DNA from: Rhodoplanes azumiensis
GTDB taxonomy: Bacteria > Pseudomonadota > Alphaproteobacteria > Rhizobiales > Xanthobacteraceae
Reading direction: 5' to 3'
DNA length: 64,000 bases
NCBI RefSeq assembly: GCF_042682915.1
Contig: NZ_JBHUIW010000004.1
Location: forward strand, 193,176-257,175
Shown: positions 26,631-34,999 of the stretch, in pieces
Position numbering within the stretch: the first letter of the stretch is position 1
How the letters are laid out: every line of letters begins with the position of its first letter
Position numbers and translations under genes: made by a program
The notes under the pieces: model-generated
What the model saw: only the letters and a program-made list of their open reading frames with translations
The model's database searches: none
Told to the model about the DNA's origin: nothing

Positions 26631-27743
26631 TCAGATTTCGAGCTGGCCAATGTTCTGGAGCATTTTTTCGTACTCCCTGTCCCGCTCGTACGACTTGAGG
26701 TAGTCAGTCACGTATAAGCCCCCTGGATCGCGGGCCCCATCGTCATACGCTGACCGGAAACCCACCCGGGCCTGACTAGCGCGATCAATGTCCCGCGCCA
26801 CACTAACCCGCTTCGTCAGCACCTCCCCCTGCCGCCGACGATACTTTTCGGGGATACCGGCAACGTCTAACAGCGGCCGAGCCTTGCGCCGATCGTCGGC
26901 GTCCCGAGCATACGCCGCGGGCAAAATTCCCTTCATTAGGTAAGTGAAGACTTCCCACTGCGCGCGGATGTCCGTTTCTGCCGAGACTTCGAGATTTGCC
27001 GTATGGTTGGGTTTGGCGATGTGGAGTTTCCTGGCCAACCCCGGCGTGACGCGTGGCACTGGTGTCTTTCCCGTCAGGGTTCCGATGCACCGACGGACCC
27101 ACTTCCGAAAATCGAGTTCGAACACCCGCGGCACGTGCATCAATACGTGCGAGTGCAGCCCGTTCTTCTTGCTGATTTCCAAGACGTGCACCCACCGGCA
27201 CGGCAGATCGCGTTCATGAGACCACTTCCTGAATCTCTCCAAGAACAGACCGGCAATTTTCGCGGTCGCAATCCCATTCGTCTGACCGACGGTGCTCCAG
27301 ACCAACGTCGCGTGGACGTTCATGACGGTGCCGGTCCGATTGGCGAACGCCACGGCGTTGTACGCCTTCTGGAAGTCAGCAGTCGAAATTCCGGTGCTCC
27401 CGGCCCGGCCCTCCCACGTTCGCTGATACTCAGGCTTCGTCCAGCCGAAAATCGCTCGCTGCAGACTCGCCTCAAACCCGTCCCCAATCGCTGGGTCCCA
27501 GTCCGCCGGTCCGGGGCCGTCTTCTCGTTCTAATCCCGCCTGCCGCAACGTCAGCAACCGCGCCTCTACGGGCGACAGATGCCTCTCCCGATCCGACTCA
27601 TTCTTGAGGTCAGCCGCAACGGGGTTGGCTTCGTTTTTTGCCGCCGAGCGCTGAAGCTCGAAATGACGGCGCACGAAAGCCGTCAGGTCATCGCCTTTCC
27701 TGCCCTCGCCTGATTGCGACCCCATCGTCTTTCCCCAGTTCAT
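26631..27743 (-). CDS. HUH-type rolling-circle replication initiator-like protein
   Basis: A 370-aa protein. The motif GLHSHVLMHVP (His 197, 199, 203), preceded by WVHVLEISKK, matches the metal-binding HUH motif of rolling-circle Rep proteins and relaxases. FTYLMKGI (Tyr 268, Lys 271) fits the catalytic YxxK motif. The order HUH then Y is that of single-Tyr Rep proteins. Such an enzyme would nick one strand of an origin and stay bound to the 5' end. The N-terminus is charged and the C-terminus (GGLYVTDYLKSYERDREYEKML) is helical. Start at 27743 (MNWGKTMGS) or 27725, the latter behind GGGGAAAG. Divergent from the nuclease-like gene 48 bases away. Confidence 0.65.
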   Translation of the reverse strand: MNWGKTMGSQSGEGRKGDDLTAFVRRHFELQRSAAKNEANPVAADLKNESDRERHLSPVEARLLTLRQAGLEREDGPGPADWDPAIGDGFEASLQRAIFGWTKPEYQRTWEGRAGSTGISTADFQKAYNAVAFANRTGTVMNVHATLVWSTVGQTNGIATAKIAGLFLERFRKWSHERDLPCRWVHVLEISKKNGLHSHVLMHVPRVFELDFRKWVRRCIGTLTGKTPVPRVTPGLARKLHIAKPNHTANLEVSAETDIRAQWEVFTYLMKGILPAAYARDADDRRKARPLLDVAGIPEKYRRRQGEVLTKRVSVARDIDRASQARVGFRSAYDDGARDPGGLYVTDYLKSYERDREYEKMLQNIGQLEI

Positions 27744-27791
27744 TTCTGACCGCTGCCGCCGAATCCTACGCGCAAAGCACGAGGTGGCAAG

Positions 27792-28748
27792 ATGTCGATT
27801 GAGCTGAGGGTGCCGTTCATCCCGGAAACGACGTTGCGAAAGCATCAGGTCTTCGAGGCCGCCGACAGCCGCTTCCGTTCCGCCGCCCGGCTTCGTCAGG
27901 CCCTGTGGCGCGAACAGAATGGCTGGCCGATCGGCGGCTACACCACTGCGCAGGGGAAGCGGCGGACCATCGGCAACTGCGTGAGCGCCAAAGCGGCCCA
28001 GGCTGGCGCCAACTTCATCCTGCCCGAGATCGCCCAGCTCGTTCGCCGCGAACTCGCCTATCGGGAAGATGGGGCGCTCTTCGACGAGGCTCGGCTGGTG
28101 GCCAACCTCCTGTCGTCGACGCCGGTCCTGTTCAACTCGCTGGGACCGCTGAAGCTCGACCTCAAGCTTGCAACGCGGGTCTTCCGGCGTCTCCTGCCGG
28201 GCTTCGTCCAGCGCGTCACGGACATCCAGTTCGAGCATGCCCCCGACCGCGGCAGTCCTAGGTTTCTGGCCGACTACACGGCGTTCGATGCCCTCGTGAA
28301 GTGCAAAACACCCGCGGGCGCTGACGGGTTCATCGCGATCGAGGTCAAGTATTCCGAGGGCATGAATGAGCCGGAGGCACGCCTGCGTGCCCGCTACGAC
28401 CAGGTCTCGTCGGCCTGTGGCCTGTTCAAAGATGGCACCAGTGAAGCCCTGCGTGCCAATCCGCTGCAGCAGCTGTGGCGGCAACACATGTTGGCCCAGA
28501 TGATGGTGAACGAGCGGCTCTACCCTATGGGCCGCTACGTCCTGATCGCGCCGATCCTCAACTCACGGGTGGCGCGTGCCGTCAACCTCTACCGCGACCA
28601 CTTGGTCGATGCGGCCGACAAGGTGCCATTCGTGGACTTCTCGCTGGAAGCCGTGCTCACAGCCCTCAAGGAGGCCGGCGCCGCAGAGATCGCTGCGGTG
28701 CTCAACGAGCGCTACTGCGACTTCAGCTCCCTCCACGCCCTGATCTGA
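27792..28748 (+). CDS. Putative PD-(D/E)xK restriction endonuclease-like protein
   Basis: A 318-aa protein resembling the PGN_0703 family of putative nucleases. The candidate active site is D166 (DYTAFDAL), E184 and K186 in the strand FIAIEVKYSEG, the D-x(n)-E-x-K pattern. FEHAPDRGSPRFLADYTAFD upstream is also typical. There is no methyltransferase partner nearby, so a solitary role in island maintenance or phage defence is inferred. It is followed 78 bases later by an ArdC-like antirestriction gene. Confidence 0.65.
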   Translation: MSIELRVPFIPETTLRKHQVFEAADSRFRSAARLRQALWREQNGWPIGGYTTAQGKRRTIGNCVSAKAAQAGANFILPEIAQLVRRELAYREDGALFDEARLVANLLSSTPVLFNSLGPLKLDLKLATRVFRRLLPGFVQRVTDIQFEHAPDRGSPRFLADYTAFDALVKCKTPAGADGFIAIEVKYSEGMNEPEARLRARYDQVSSACGLFKDGTSEALRANPLQQLWRQHMLAQMMVNERLYPMGRYVLIAPILNSRVARAVNLYRDHLVDAADKVPFVDFSLEAVLTALKEAGAAEIAAVLNERYCDFSSLHALI

Positions 28749-28826
28749 CCGTCGGCCGTCGCCGCAATGCTTCGCTCGGCCGGCGAACGCGATCGGCCGA
28801 GCGCACTGCGTATAGGGGGAGTTCAA

Positions 28827-29768
28827 ATGGCCGGCAGCCGCTTCGACATCCAAGCGCACATTACCGACCAGATCGTCAGCATGTTGGCCGAAGCCAAAGG
28901 GACGACGGACCTGCCGTGGCATACGTCCGGCGGACTGCACCGTCCGCTTAACGTCCTCACCGGCAAACCCTACCGCGGAGTCAACATCCTGGCGCTTTGG
29001 ATGGCCGCCGCACAGCGGGGATATCGGTCCGGCAGATGGGGAACCTATCGCCAGTGGAACAAGGTCGGCGCGCAGGTCCGCAAGGGCGAGAACGCGGCCT
29101 TCGTCGTCTTCTACCGAGACCTTCCCGGAAACGTCGTCACCGGATCGGATGCCGACGACGATAGCGAGAGAAACAAGCTCCGGGTCCTCGCACGGGCTTC
29201 AGCGGTGTTCGCGGCCGAACAGGTTGACGGCTATGACCCTCCGGCCGCACCACGGGCGAGTCATGTGGTCACGCACGCGCGGGCCGAGCACTTGGTCGCG
29301 CGGAGCGGAGCCACCGTCGTTCATGGCGGCGAGCGGGCCTATTACACGATCGCGACCGACAGCATTCATTTGCCATCGCCGACTGCCTTCATCGGCACGT
29401 CCACGAGCTCCCCGACGGAGTCCTATTACGCCGTCCTCTTCCACGAGCTCACACACTGGACGGGACACGAGACCCGCTGCAATCGTCAGCTCGGGAGGCG
29501 CTTCGGCCTAGACGCCTACGCGATGGAGGAACTCGTCGCCGAACTGGGCGCCGCGTTCTTGTGTGCCGATCTCGGGATCACCGCTTCGCCGCGACCCGAC
29601 CACGCCCACTACATCGCGAGCTGGCTCGACGTCCTCAAGCGCGACAAGCGGGCGATCTTCGCTGCCGCGTCCAAAGCCTCAGCAGCGGTCGACTTCTTGA
29701 TGCCAGGGTTGGAGGCACCACGCCGGCACGCCGAGGCGCCCTCGGTCGTTCAGGTGGGGACACAATGA
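28827..29768 (+). CDS. ArdC-like antirestriction protein with zincin metallopeptidase domain
   Basis: A 313-aa protein. The N-terminal part (PWHTSGGLHRPLNVLTGKPYRGVNILAL, then WGTYRQWNKVGAQVRKGE) is the ssDNA-binding ArdC N-domain. The C-terminal domain carries the zinc motif HELTHWTGH (His 206, Glu 207, His 210). Family members protect incoming DNA from restriction after transfer. GGGGAG precedes the ATG at 28827. The stop overlaps the next start (ATGA). Its presence supports past conjugal or mobilised transfer of the island. Confidence 0.88.
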   Translation: MAGSRFDIQAHITDQIVSMLAEAKGTTDLPWHTSGGLHRPLNVLTGKPYRGVNILALWMAAAQRGYRSGRWGTYRQWNKVGAQVRKGENAAFVVFYRDLPGNVVTGSDADDDSERNKLRVLARASAVFAAEQVDGYDPPAAPRASHVVTHARAEHLVARSGATVVHGGERAYYTIATDSIHLPSPTAFIGTSTSSPTESYYAVLFHELTHWTGHETRCNRQLGRRFGLDAYAMEELVAELGAAFLCADLGITASPRPDHAHYIASWLDVLKRDKRAIFAAASKASAAVDFLMPGLEAPRRHAEAPSVVQVGTQ

Positions 29769-30424
29769 GAACGTACGCGATCGGCGACGTTCACGGCATG
29801 GTGTACCTGCTCCGCCGCTTGATCAGCCGCTGCCTTCAGGATGGCAGAGGCAATGCCCTGAGATTCGTTATGCTGGGCGACTACGTTGACCGCGGTGCGG
29901 ATGCGAAGGAGGCGGTCCAGCAACTCCTTCATCTGCAGAAGAAGCGGCCCGCTAAGTTCATCTGCCTGCGCGGCAATCATGAAGCGCTCCTGCTCGCCGC
30001 ATCCGAAGATGCCGCGGCCGAACAGCAGTGGCTTCGGAACGGCGGAGCAGCCACCCTTCGCAGCTACGGTGTCGAGCATGCCAGGGACCTCCCTGCAGAG
30101 CACCTCGAATGGCTCAAAACGCTCCCGACTACCCACGACGACGGGCTGCGGCTGTTCGTCCATGCCGGCATCGACCCGGGCAAATCCATCCACCAACAGG
30201 CGGAGCACGATCTTCTTTGGATCCGCGATCGCTTTCTGAAGGACAAGCGCGACCACGGACGATTCGTCGTCCACGGTCACACGCCACTGTCAGAGGGCTT
30301 GCCCGACCTTCACCCAAACCGCGTCAATCTCGACACCGGCGCTGGCTATAGGGGACCGCTGACGGCCGCTGTTTTCGACGGCGTGAGCGCACGACCGATT
30401 CGGTTCATCCAGGCGGTGCCGTGA
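29765..30424 (+). CDS. Serine/threonine protein phosphatase-like metallophosphoesterase
   Basis: A 219-aa calcineurin-like phosphoesterase with all metal motifs: GDVHG (residues 7-11), GDYVDRG (about 39-45), GNHE (about 70-73), and VVHGHTP near the C-terminus. It is closest to the PrpA/ApaH-like bacterial PPP phosphatases. It is translationally coupled to the ArdC-like gene, so both act in the same transcript, though the target is unknown. Neighbouring phage and islands often carry this pairing of small phosphatases with antidefence genes. Confidence 0.85.
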   Translation: MRTYAIGDVHGMVYLLRRLISRCLQDGRGNALRFVMLGDYVDRGADAKEAVQQLLHLQKKRPAKFICLRGNHEALLLAASEDAAAEQQWLRNGGAATLRSYGVEHARDLPAEHLEWLKTLPTTHDDGLRLFVHAGIDPGKSIHQQAEHDLLWIRDRFLKDKRDHGRFVVHGHTPLSEGLPDLHPNRVNLDTGAGYRGPLTAAVFDGVSARPIRFIQAVP

Positions 30425-30553
30425 CGGCTCGAGCCACTCAACTTCGCCGCCACGCGCTTAGGCGTATACATCCAGTTGTTGAGCCCGATCGATCTTGGGC
30501 TGAGATTTCTTGGCCCACCTACTCCGATCGACCTTCGCCCATACTCCGGGCTT

Positions 30554-30814
30554 CTACTTAGGTCGCCGACCGCTCTTCAACGGTTCTGGTTTTCGATCGC
30601 CGCGTGACGGTTCGGCCAGGAGATCGCAGATGTCTGCCCCGAGGGCACTGGCCAGCTTCTCCAGCAGCCCGATCGTCGGGTTTTCTGAAGCGCCTTCCAG
30701 ACGCGATACGTAGGACACATCGACGTTCGCGTCGACCGCTAGGCTCTCCTGCGAAAGCTGCCGGCTGACCCTCAGGCGCCTCAGATTCCAGGCAATTCGT
30801 TTCGCCGCCCTCAT
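30554..30814 (-). CDS. XRE-family HTH transcriptional regulator
   Basis: An 86-aa protein with a Cro/C1-type helix-turn-helix (residues 10-65): LRRLRVSRQLSQESLAVDANVDVSYVSRLEGASENPTIGLLEKLASAL. The C-terminal tail is basic (PSRGDRKPEPLKSGRRPK). It is convergent with the phosphatase gene and divergent from the GYF-domain gene, and may repress the latter or its own promoter. No toxin-like partner is adjacent. Confidence 0.85.
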   Translation of the reverse strand: MRAAKRIAWNLRRLRVSRQLSQESLAVDANVDVSYVSRLEGASENPTIGLLEKLASALGADICDLLAEPSRGDRKPEPLKSGRRPK

Positions 30815-30947
30815 AGAGCGATGGGAGCGATGTTGCCCCGGATTTATCCATGGATTATGGTCCTACCATTATCGACGCTCGGGCGGGGCGCTGAAAATTT
30901 CGACGGGGGTCGAACGAATTCGCCCGAGAACGGCGCATGGGGGAACG

Positions 30948-31499
30948 ATGAGCGACACGACATCTACGCCTGCCGCCTCAGACGAATGGTTCTACACGCT
31001 TGGGGGGCAACGTCTTGGGCCGATCAGCAGCTCGGCTCTTCGTCAACTGCTTGACGAATACAAGATCGATGCCGAAACGCCGGTTTGGCGAAAAGGCCAG
31101 ACGAGTTGGATCCCCCTTCGTGAGACCGAATTCGGGCTGCTGCTCGGTGGAGTTCCGCCGCCCGTTGCTTCAGCTAACATAAACAACAGCTTCGTTTGGG
31201 CGCTCGCGGTTATGCCAATCGTATATGTCATCGTGACCGCGGTGCTGCAGGTCCTCATGTCTTCGCAGGAGCTGTTCACACTCATCAGCCTGGTGCTTCC
31301 CTTCGGGGTCAACGCAGCCCTCTGTTTGCTCGATCTGAGCCAATTGAAGCGCGCGGGATACAGCGATGGCTTCCTCACGCTCTGGGCCTTGATCCTCGCT
31401 CCCGTCTACCTGTTTGTGCGCGCCAAACGGATCGGGCACACGCCGACATACGCGATCACGTGGGTCGTCACCTTCGCCATCTCCGTGCTCCTCAGCTGA
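30948..31499 (+). CDS. GYF_2-domain membrane protein
   Basis: A 183-aa protein. The N-terminus (residues 13-65) is a GYF_2 domain (WFYTLGGQRLGPISSSALRQLL ... TPVWRKGQTSWIPL), a peptide-binding module found on bacterial membrane proteins. Four hydrophobic segments follow, from about residue 80 to the end. The next gene starts 12 bases later and is also a small membrane protein, so they form a two-gene unit. Function unknown; envelope or phage-exclusion roles are guesses. Confidence 0.7.
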   Translation: MSDTTSTPAASDEWFYTLGGQRLGPISSSALRQLLDEYKIDAETPVWRKGQTSWIPLRETEFGLLLGGVPPPVASANINNSFVWALAVMPIVYVIVTAVLQVLMSSQELFTLISLVLPFGVNAALCLLDLSQLKRAGYSDGFLTLWALILAPVYLFVRAKRIGHTPTYAITWVVTFAISVLLS

Positions 31500-31511
31500 A
31501 CCGAGTTTACG

Positions 31512-31940
31512 ATGAGCGACGAAACGTTCGCGCTTCTCGCGCTGCTCTTGGGCACGTTGATCCTTACCGCGATCTACGTAACACCGACCTTTATCGCCTT
31601 TCGGCGTTGCCACCCCAATCGTTGGCTGATCGCGGTGATCAACATCGTTTTCGGCGGAACTCTCCTGGGATGGCTGATTGCGCTGGTCTGGGCGCTGAAG
31701 GCCTTTCACATCGATGACGCGCAAACGCGCGGCGGGGAGTCGGGTCTCAATCTCTTCATTAACGATCCCAAGAAAATCGAGATCTTACCGTCGAGCACGG
31801 TACCGCCTGTTCCGACCGGAGCATCATTCGGCATTGCCGCCGAAATCGAACAGCTGCACCGGCTGCTACACCAAGGAGCTGTGACGCAAACTGAGTTCGA
31901 CAGCATGAAGGCGAGACTCCTCAGGAAGTCCGATCCATAA
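31512..31940 (+). CDS. Superinfection-immunity-like membrane protein with SHOCT domain
   Basis: A 142-aa protein. Residues 5-70 contain two hydrophobic helices around YVTPTFIAFRRCHPNRWLIAVINIVFGGTLLGWLIALVWAL, the pattern of the Imm_superinfect family related to phage T4 Imm. The C-terminus (IEQLHRLLHQGAVTQTEFDSMKARLL) is a SHOCT helix pair. T4 Imm blocks DNA entry of a second phage. Whether this bacterial version does so is untested. It is co-transcribed with the GYF_2 gene. Confidence 0.7.
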   Translation: MSDETFALLALLLGTLILTAIYVTPTFIAFRRCHPNRWLIAVINIVFGGTLLGWLIALVWALKAFHIDDAQTRGGESGLNLFINDPKKIEILPSSTVPPVPTGASFGIAAEIEQLHRLLHQGAVTQTEFDSMKARLLRKSDP

Positions 31941-32208
31941 TCGCGCCTAGAACATCCCGGACTCGCGGTGCAGACGTATATTGCTCGGCGGAACCTCTAG
32001 TACAAGAAGATGTACGGCTCTGGGTCTTCGATGCCGAACGACGCTAGACCCATTAGCGTTCTTGACTGCCATCCCGCTATTTCTCGACTGTACCAGTCGT
32101 TTGCGGTCTGTTCTGGACGGAGCCGGACCGCGCCGCGATCGCGTTGGGGGACGACTTGTCAGCCCGGCTCCAGCCTGGAAACGTTTGCACTGAATTTCCG
32201 AAGACGTC
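31941..32208. other. Intergenic stretch between defence-type and metal-resistance halves of the island
   Basis: The gap to the CusF-like gene runs to 32300 (about 360 bases) and contains no supported gene. Its last part carries an ECF-type promoter, annotated separately. GC content rises here from the AT-richer left half to the GC-rich copper block, so this may be an old junction between two modules. Confidence 0.45.
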
Positions 32209-32234
32209 GTAACCGGATCAGGCTCTGCCGCGAA
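32209..32234 (+). promoter_or_regulatory. ECF (SigF-like) promoter before the CusF-like gene
   Basis: GTAACC (32209-32214), exactly 16 bases, then CGAA (32231-32234; extended CGAACTA), 66 bases before the CusF-like ATG. The same GTAACC-N16-CGAA pattern occurs four more times in the island on the other strand. Here the base before GTAACC is C rather than the T of the other four. Confidence 0.7.
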
Positions 32235-32300
32235 CTAGCTTCTGATGGAGCACCGGGGGGTGCCCCTGAATCATGGGCCAGGACCCGAACAGGAGCAGAC

Positions 32301-32693
32301 ATGCCAAAGATCGCCGTTTCCGTTTTCGCACTTCTAGTAGGGGCCACTGCCGGCCCCGGCGTGGCCGCGGCCGAGCCGCACGAGATGCCGTGGATGAGTG
32401 CCCGGGTGGTGCGGGTGGACAATGCGTCGGGTTCGGCGACGATCTTCCACGGGCCGATCGAGAGCACCGGAATGCCCGCGATGACGATGACGCTCGGCGC
32501 GGCCGAACCGAACCTCGTGGCCGGCCTGCAGGAGGGTCAGGAAATCGAGTTCCGGGTCGCCGGGGAGAAGAAGATCATCGCGGTTCGGAAGCCGGCCGCC
32601 GACAAGAAGTCGCCGGCTGCCGACAAGAAGGCCGGCTCCGGGCACACTCACGGTTCGAGCAGTGGCCACGGGCACGGTGGTCACAGCCACTGA
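32301..32693 (+). CDS. CusF-like periplasmic copper-binding protein with His-rich tail
   Basis: A 130-aa protein with a signal peptide (1-24) and a CusF-type OB-fold domain. Aligned to E. coli CusF (H36, W44, M47, M49), the ligands here are H50, M61 and M63 in HGPIESTGMPAMTM, but the tryptophan position is M58. The C-terminus repeats AADKKSPAADKK and ends in a His/Gly run (HTHGSSSGHGHGGHSH) able to bind more metal. CusF hands Cu(I)/Ag(I) to the CusB/CusA pump, which is encoded 5 kb away. AGGAG precedes the ATG at 32301. Its promoter belongs to the ECF set. Confidence 0.88.
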   Translation: MPKIAVSVFALLVGATAGPGVAAAEPHEMPWMSARVVRVDNASGSATIFHGPIESTGMPAMTMTLGAAEPNLVAGLQEGQEIEFRVAGEKKIIAVRKPAADKKSPAADKKAGSGHTHGSSSGHGHGGHSH

Positions 32694-32720
32694 CCGGGCG
32701 GCTTCCGACCGCGCGGCCGG

Positions 32721-33188
32721 TCAGAGTGCGCGACTCCCGCGGTAACGCCCGAAACTGCGAGACCCGGCGGTCCCGAACAGGAGCACCTCGTAGGTCTCCT
32801 CGGGGCCACCCTCCATACCGGGCGACCCGGACGGCATTCCGGGCACCGCGTGTCCTCTCACGGCCGGTGCTTCAGCGAGGAGCCGAAGCACCGCATTCGC
32901 GGGCACATGCCCCTCGACCACGTAGGTGCCAATCTCGGCGGTGTGGAGGACTGGAGGTCGGTCGGGATACCGAACCGTGTCTTGATGCTCGTCATCTCCG
33001 GCACGTCGATGACCCCGAACGGGAATGCCGGCCTGCTCGATGTGGCGAGCCCAAGCGCGACAGCAGCCACACGCCGCGTCCTTGTAGACGGTCATGGCCT
33101 CGGCGCTCCGGGCCTCACCGAGGACGCCGAGGCCAGCCGCCGATCCGAGGAGGGCAATCGCGGCGCGGCGGCTGATCACTCGTGTCAC
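32721..33188 (-). pseudogene. DUF411 metal-binding protein with two compensating frameshifts
   Basis: A signal-bearing protein (ISRRAAIALLGSAAGLGVLGEARSAEA) whose mature part starts MTVYKDAACGCCRAWARHIEQAG, the DUF411 metal-site motif CGCC. Near 33019 a G-run carries one base too many, so the family sequence VIDVPEMTSIKTRFGIPTDLQS continues in another frame. Near 32952 one base is missing and the original frame resumes at HTAEIGTYVVEGHVPA. The open frame thus survives, but about 24 residues are scrambled, and the conserved Cys of the SCHTAEIG motif is lost. Either a damaged gene or two assembly errors. Start GTG at 33188 or 33179. It follows the small YQGGP gene by 14 bases. Confidence 0.7.
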
Positions 33189-33202
33189 AACGCGATCTGA
33201 TA

Positions 33203-33412
33203 TCAGGTGCGGACGTGCAACATCGGGAACTTCGGGCCACCCTGATAGCGGCATTCGAAGCCGCCGGGATGCTTCAGTGCGACGTGGGGAGCGGTCTGCT
33301 GTTCGATCGTGCTCTTGGTCGGCGCCCAATTGGTATTGCCGGCGTAAGCCGTCCCGGACAACACCAACACCGGGGCGAACAGGGTTGCAGCGAAGAGGGC
33401 TTTCTTGAACAT
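33203..33412 (-). CDS. Small secreted YQGGP-motif protein, copy 1
   Basis: A 69-aa protein: signal peptide (about 1-24, ending TAYAG) and a short mature part ending CRYQGGPKFPMLHVRT. The motif YQGGPK-x-P-x-x-H recurs twice in the small protein at 42900-43130. One Cys, two Met-like positions and His residues suggest metal binding, which is inference. GGAG lies upstream of the ATG. It is the first gene after an ECF-type promoter (33457-33483) and probably shares a transcript with the DUF411 gene. I know no name for this family. Confidence 0.75.
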   Translation of the reverse strand: MFKKALFAATLFAPVLVLSGTAYAGNTNWAPTKSTIEQQTAPHVALKHPGGFECRYQGGPKFPMLHVRT

Positions 33413-33456
33413 TGTCTTGCTCCGTCATCGGCGCTCGTTGCGCCGTCATAAAAGAG

Positions 33457-33483
33457 TTCGGAGCCTCAATCTTTTCGGTTACA
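33457..33483 (-). promoter_or_regulatory. ECF (SigF-like) promoter before the YQGGP/DUF411 genes
   Basis: On the minus strand TGTAACC (33483 down to 33477), 16 bases, CGAACTC (CGAA at 33460 down to 33457). The -10 is about 45 bases before the ATG at 33412. It is one of five sites with identical spacing in the island. Confidence 0.75.
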
Positions 33484-33544
33484 ATTGACGTCTTCTCCAG
33501 GGCAAGTTTCAGCGTCCGTAGAACAACCTAGTCGGGACCCGACG

Positions 33545-34999
33545 TCACTTCCCGTCGGGCGTGCGCAGGCCGTGCCAGACGTCGCGCACCTGATGATAGT
33601 GGGTGTCCGGCTCGTAGCTCGGCGTGCCGAGCGCGAGGCTCTTGTGGTCGAGCCTCCCGACCGTCGCGAGCATCGTGTAGGAGGCGACCACGCGATCGCG
33701 CTGGGCGACGATCAGGCGCGAGCGCGCCTGCGTCAGGTCCTGCTGCGAGTTCAGCACTTCGAGGGTGGTGCGCTGGCCGGCCTGGGCCTCGCGGCGCACG
33801 CCCTCGAGCGCGATGGTGGCGGCTCGCACCTCGGCCTCGCTCGCCGTCAGGGCAATCTTGGCGCCCTCGTTGCTGACCCAGGCCGCGACCGCGGCGGTGT
33901 TGATCTGGGTGCGCACGCGATCGAGCACGATCCGGGTCTGCGACAGCACCTCTTTCGACTGGCGCACCTGCGCCGCGGCGGTGCCGCCGTCGTAGATCGG
34001 GATGTTGAGGTTGGCGGTCAGCGAGGCCTGATCCGAGCCCTTCATGTCGAGCGACGTCGGGTCGGTGTTGCGCTCCCTCATCAACGTGCCTTGCGCACTC
34101 AGGGTGGGATAGAGCACGCCCTCGGCGACCTTCACGGCGTAGACGGCGACGTCGATGTCGTAGGTCGCGCCCATCACGGCCGGGTTTTCGCGCCGCGACT
34201 GCGCGATCGTCTCGTCGCGGCTCTTCGGCAGCAGGCGATCGATCGGATCGGCCGCGGTCAACCGCCCCGGCGCGATGCCGACGACCTGCTCGAACGTGGC
34301 CTGGCTCACGGCCAGCGTTACCTCGGCGGCGTTGAGATCGGCAGTGCCGCGGGCGAGCCGCGCCTCGGCCTGGGCGACGTCGGTCGGCGTCACGTCGCCG
34401 GCCTCGAGTCGCTTGCGCGTGGTGGCGAGCGTCTCGCGCAGGAACGTCACGTTCGTCCGCTGCGCCTCGACCAACGACTGGTTGGCGACCACGTTCATGT
34501 AGGCCGTGACGGCGTCGAGCAGGACCGACTGCTCGACCCCGCGCAGGGCCTCCTTGCCGGACAGCACCTGCGACTCCGCCTGGCGGACGAGATTGCCGGT
34601 GCGGAACCCATTGAACAGTGTCTGCGAAATGGTGAGCTGCGCCGTGTAGCCACGCAGCGTCGCCCGCTCGGTGTCGCCCCCGGGGATTAAATTCCGGACG
34701 GCGATCAGGCTCGGGGTGAGATTGGCGTTGATCTGCGGCCGGTAACCGGACAGCGCGATCGAGACGTTCTCGTCGGTGCCACGCTGGCGTGCCCGCTCGG
34801 CATTGAGCACCGGATTGGTCTGGTAGGCCCGCGTGAGTGCGCCCGGCAGCGTCTCGGCGGAAGCAGGCAGCACTAGAGCCGCCATGAAGGCCGCGATCCG
34901 CACCACTCGTCCGACCGCTTGTAGGGTTCGTCCGTGTCGCTCGAATATCGACGCCCCCGACCATCGGGGGCGTCGATCACGCGTGTGGTCAGTATACAT
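33545..34999 (-). CDS. TolC-family outer-membrane efflux channel
   Basis: A 484-aa protein. After a basic N-terminus there is a signal segment (VVRIAAFMAALVLPASAETLP), then the two OEP repeats of the TolC/NodT family, with typical TLFNGFRTGN, AVRQAESQ-like and LNIPIYDGGTAAAQVRQSKE segments. It would form the trimeric outer-membrane duct for the CusB/CusA pump, for the ABC exporters, or for both. The start ATG at 34999 overlaps the end of the TDPD-repeat gene by 11 bases, so it is coupled to that gene and to its ECF promoter. An inner start near the signal segment is possible. Confidence 0.88.
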   Translation of the reverse strand: MYTDHTRDRRPRWSGASIFERHGRTLQAVGRVVRIAAFMAALVLPASAETLPGALTRAYQTNPVLNAERARQRGTDENVSIALSGYRPQINANLTPSLIAVRNLIPGGDTERATLRGYTAQLTISQTLFNGFRTGNLVRQAESQVLSGKEALRGVEQSVLLDAVTAYMNVVANQSLVEAQRTNVTFLRETLATTRKRLEAGDVTPTDVAQAEARLARGTADLNAAEVTLAVSQATFEQVVGIAPGRLTAADPIDRLLPKSRDETIAQSRRENPAVMGATYDIDVAVYAVKVAEGVLYPTLSAQGTLMRERNTDPTSLDMKGSDQASLTANLNIPIYDGGTAAAQVRQSKEVLSQTRIVLDRVRTQINTAAVAAWVSNEGAKIALTASEAEVRAATIALEGVRREAQAGQRTTLEVLNSQQDLTQARSRLIVAQRDRVVASYTMLATVGRLDHKSLALGTPSYEPDTHYHQVRDVWHGLRTPDGK

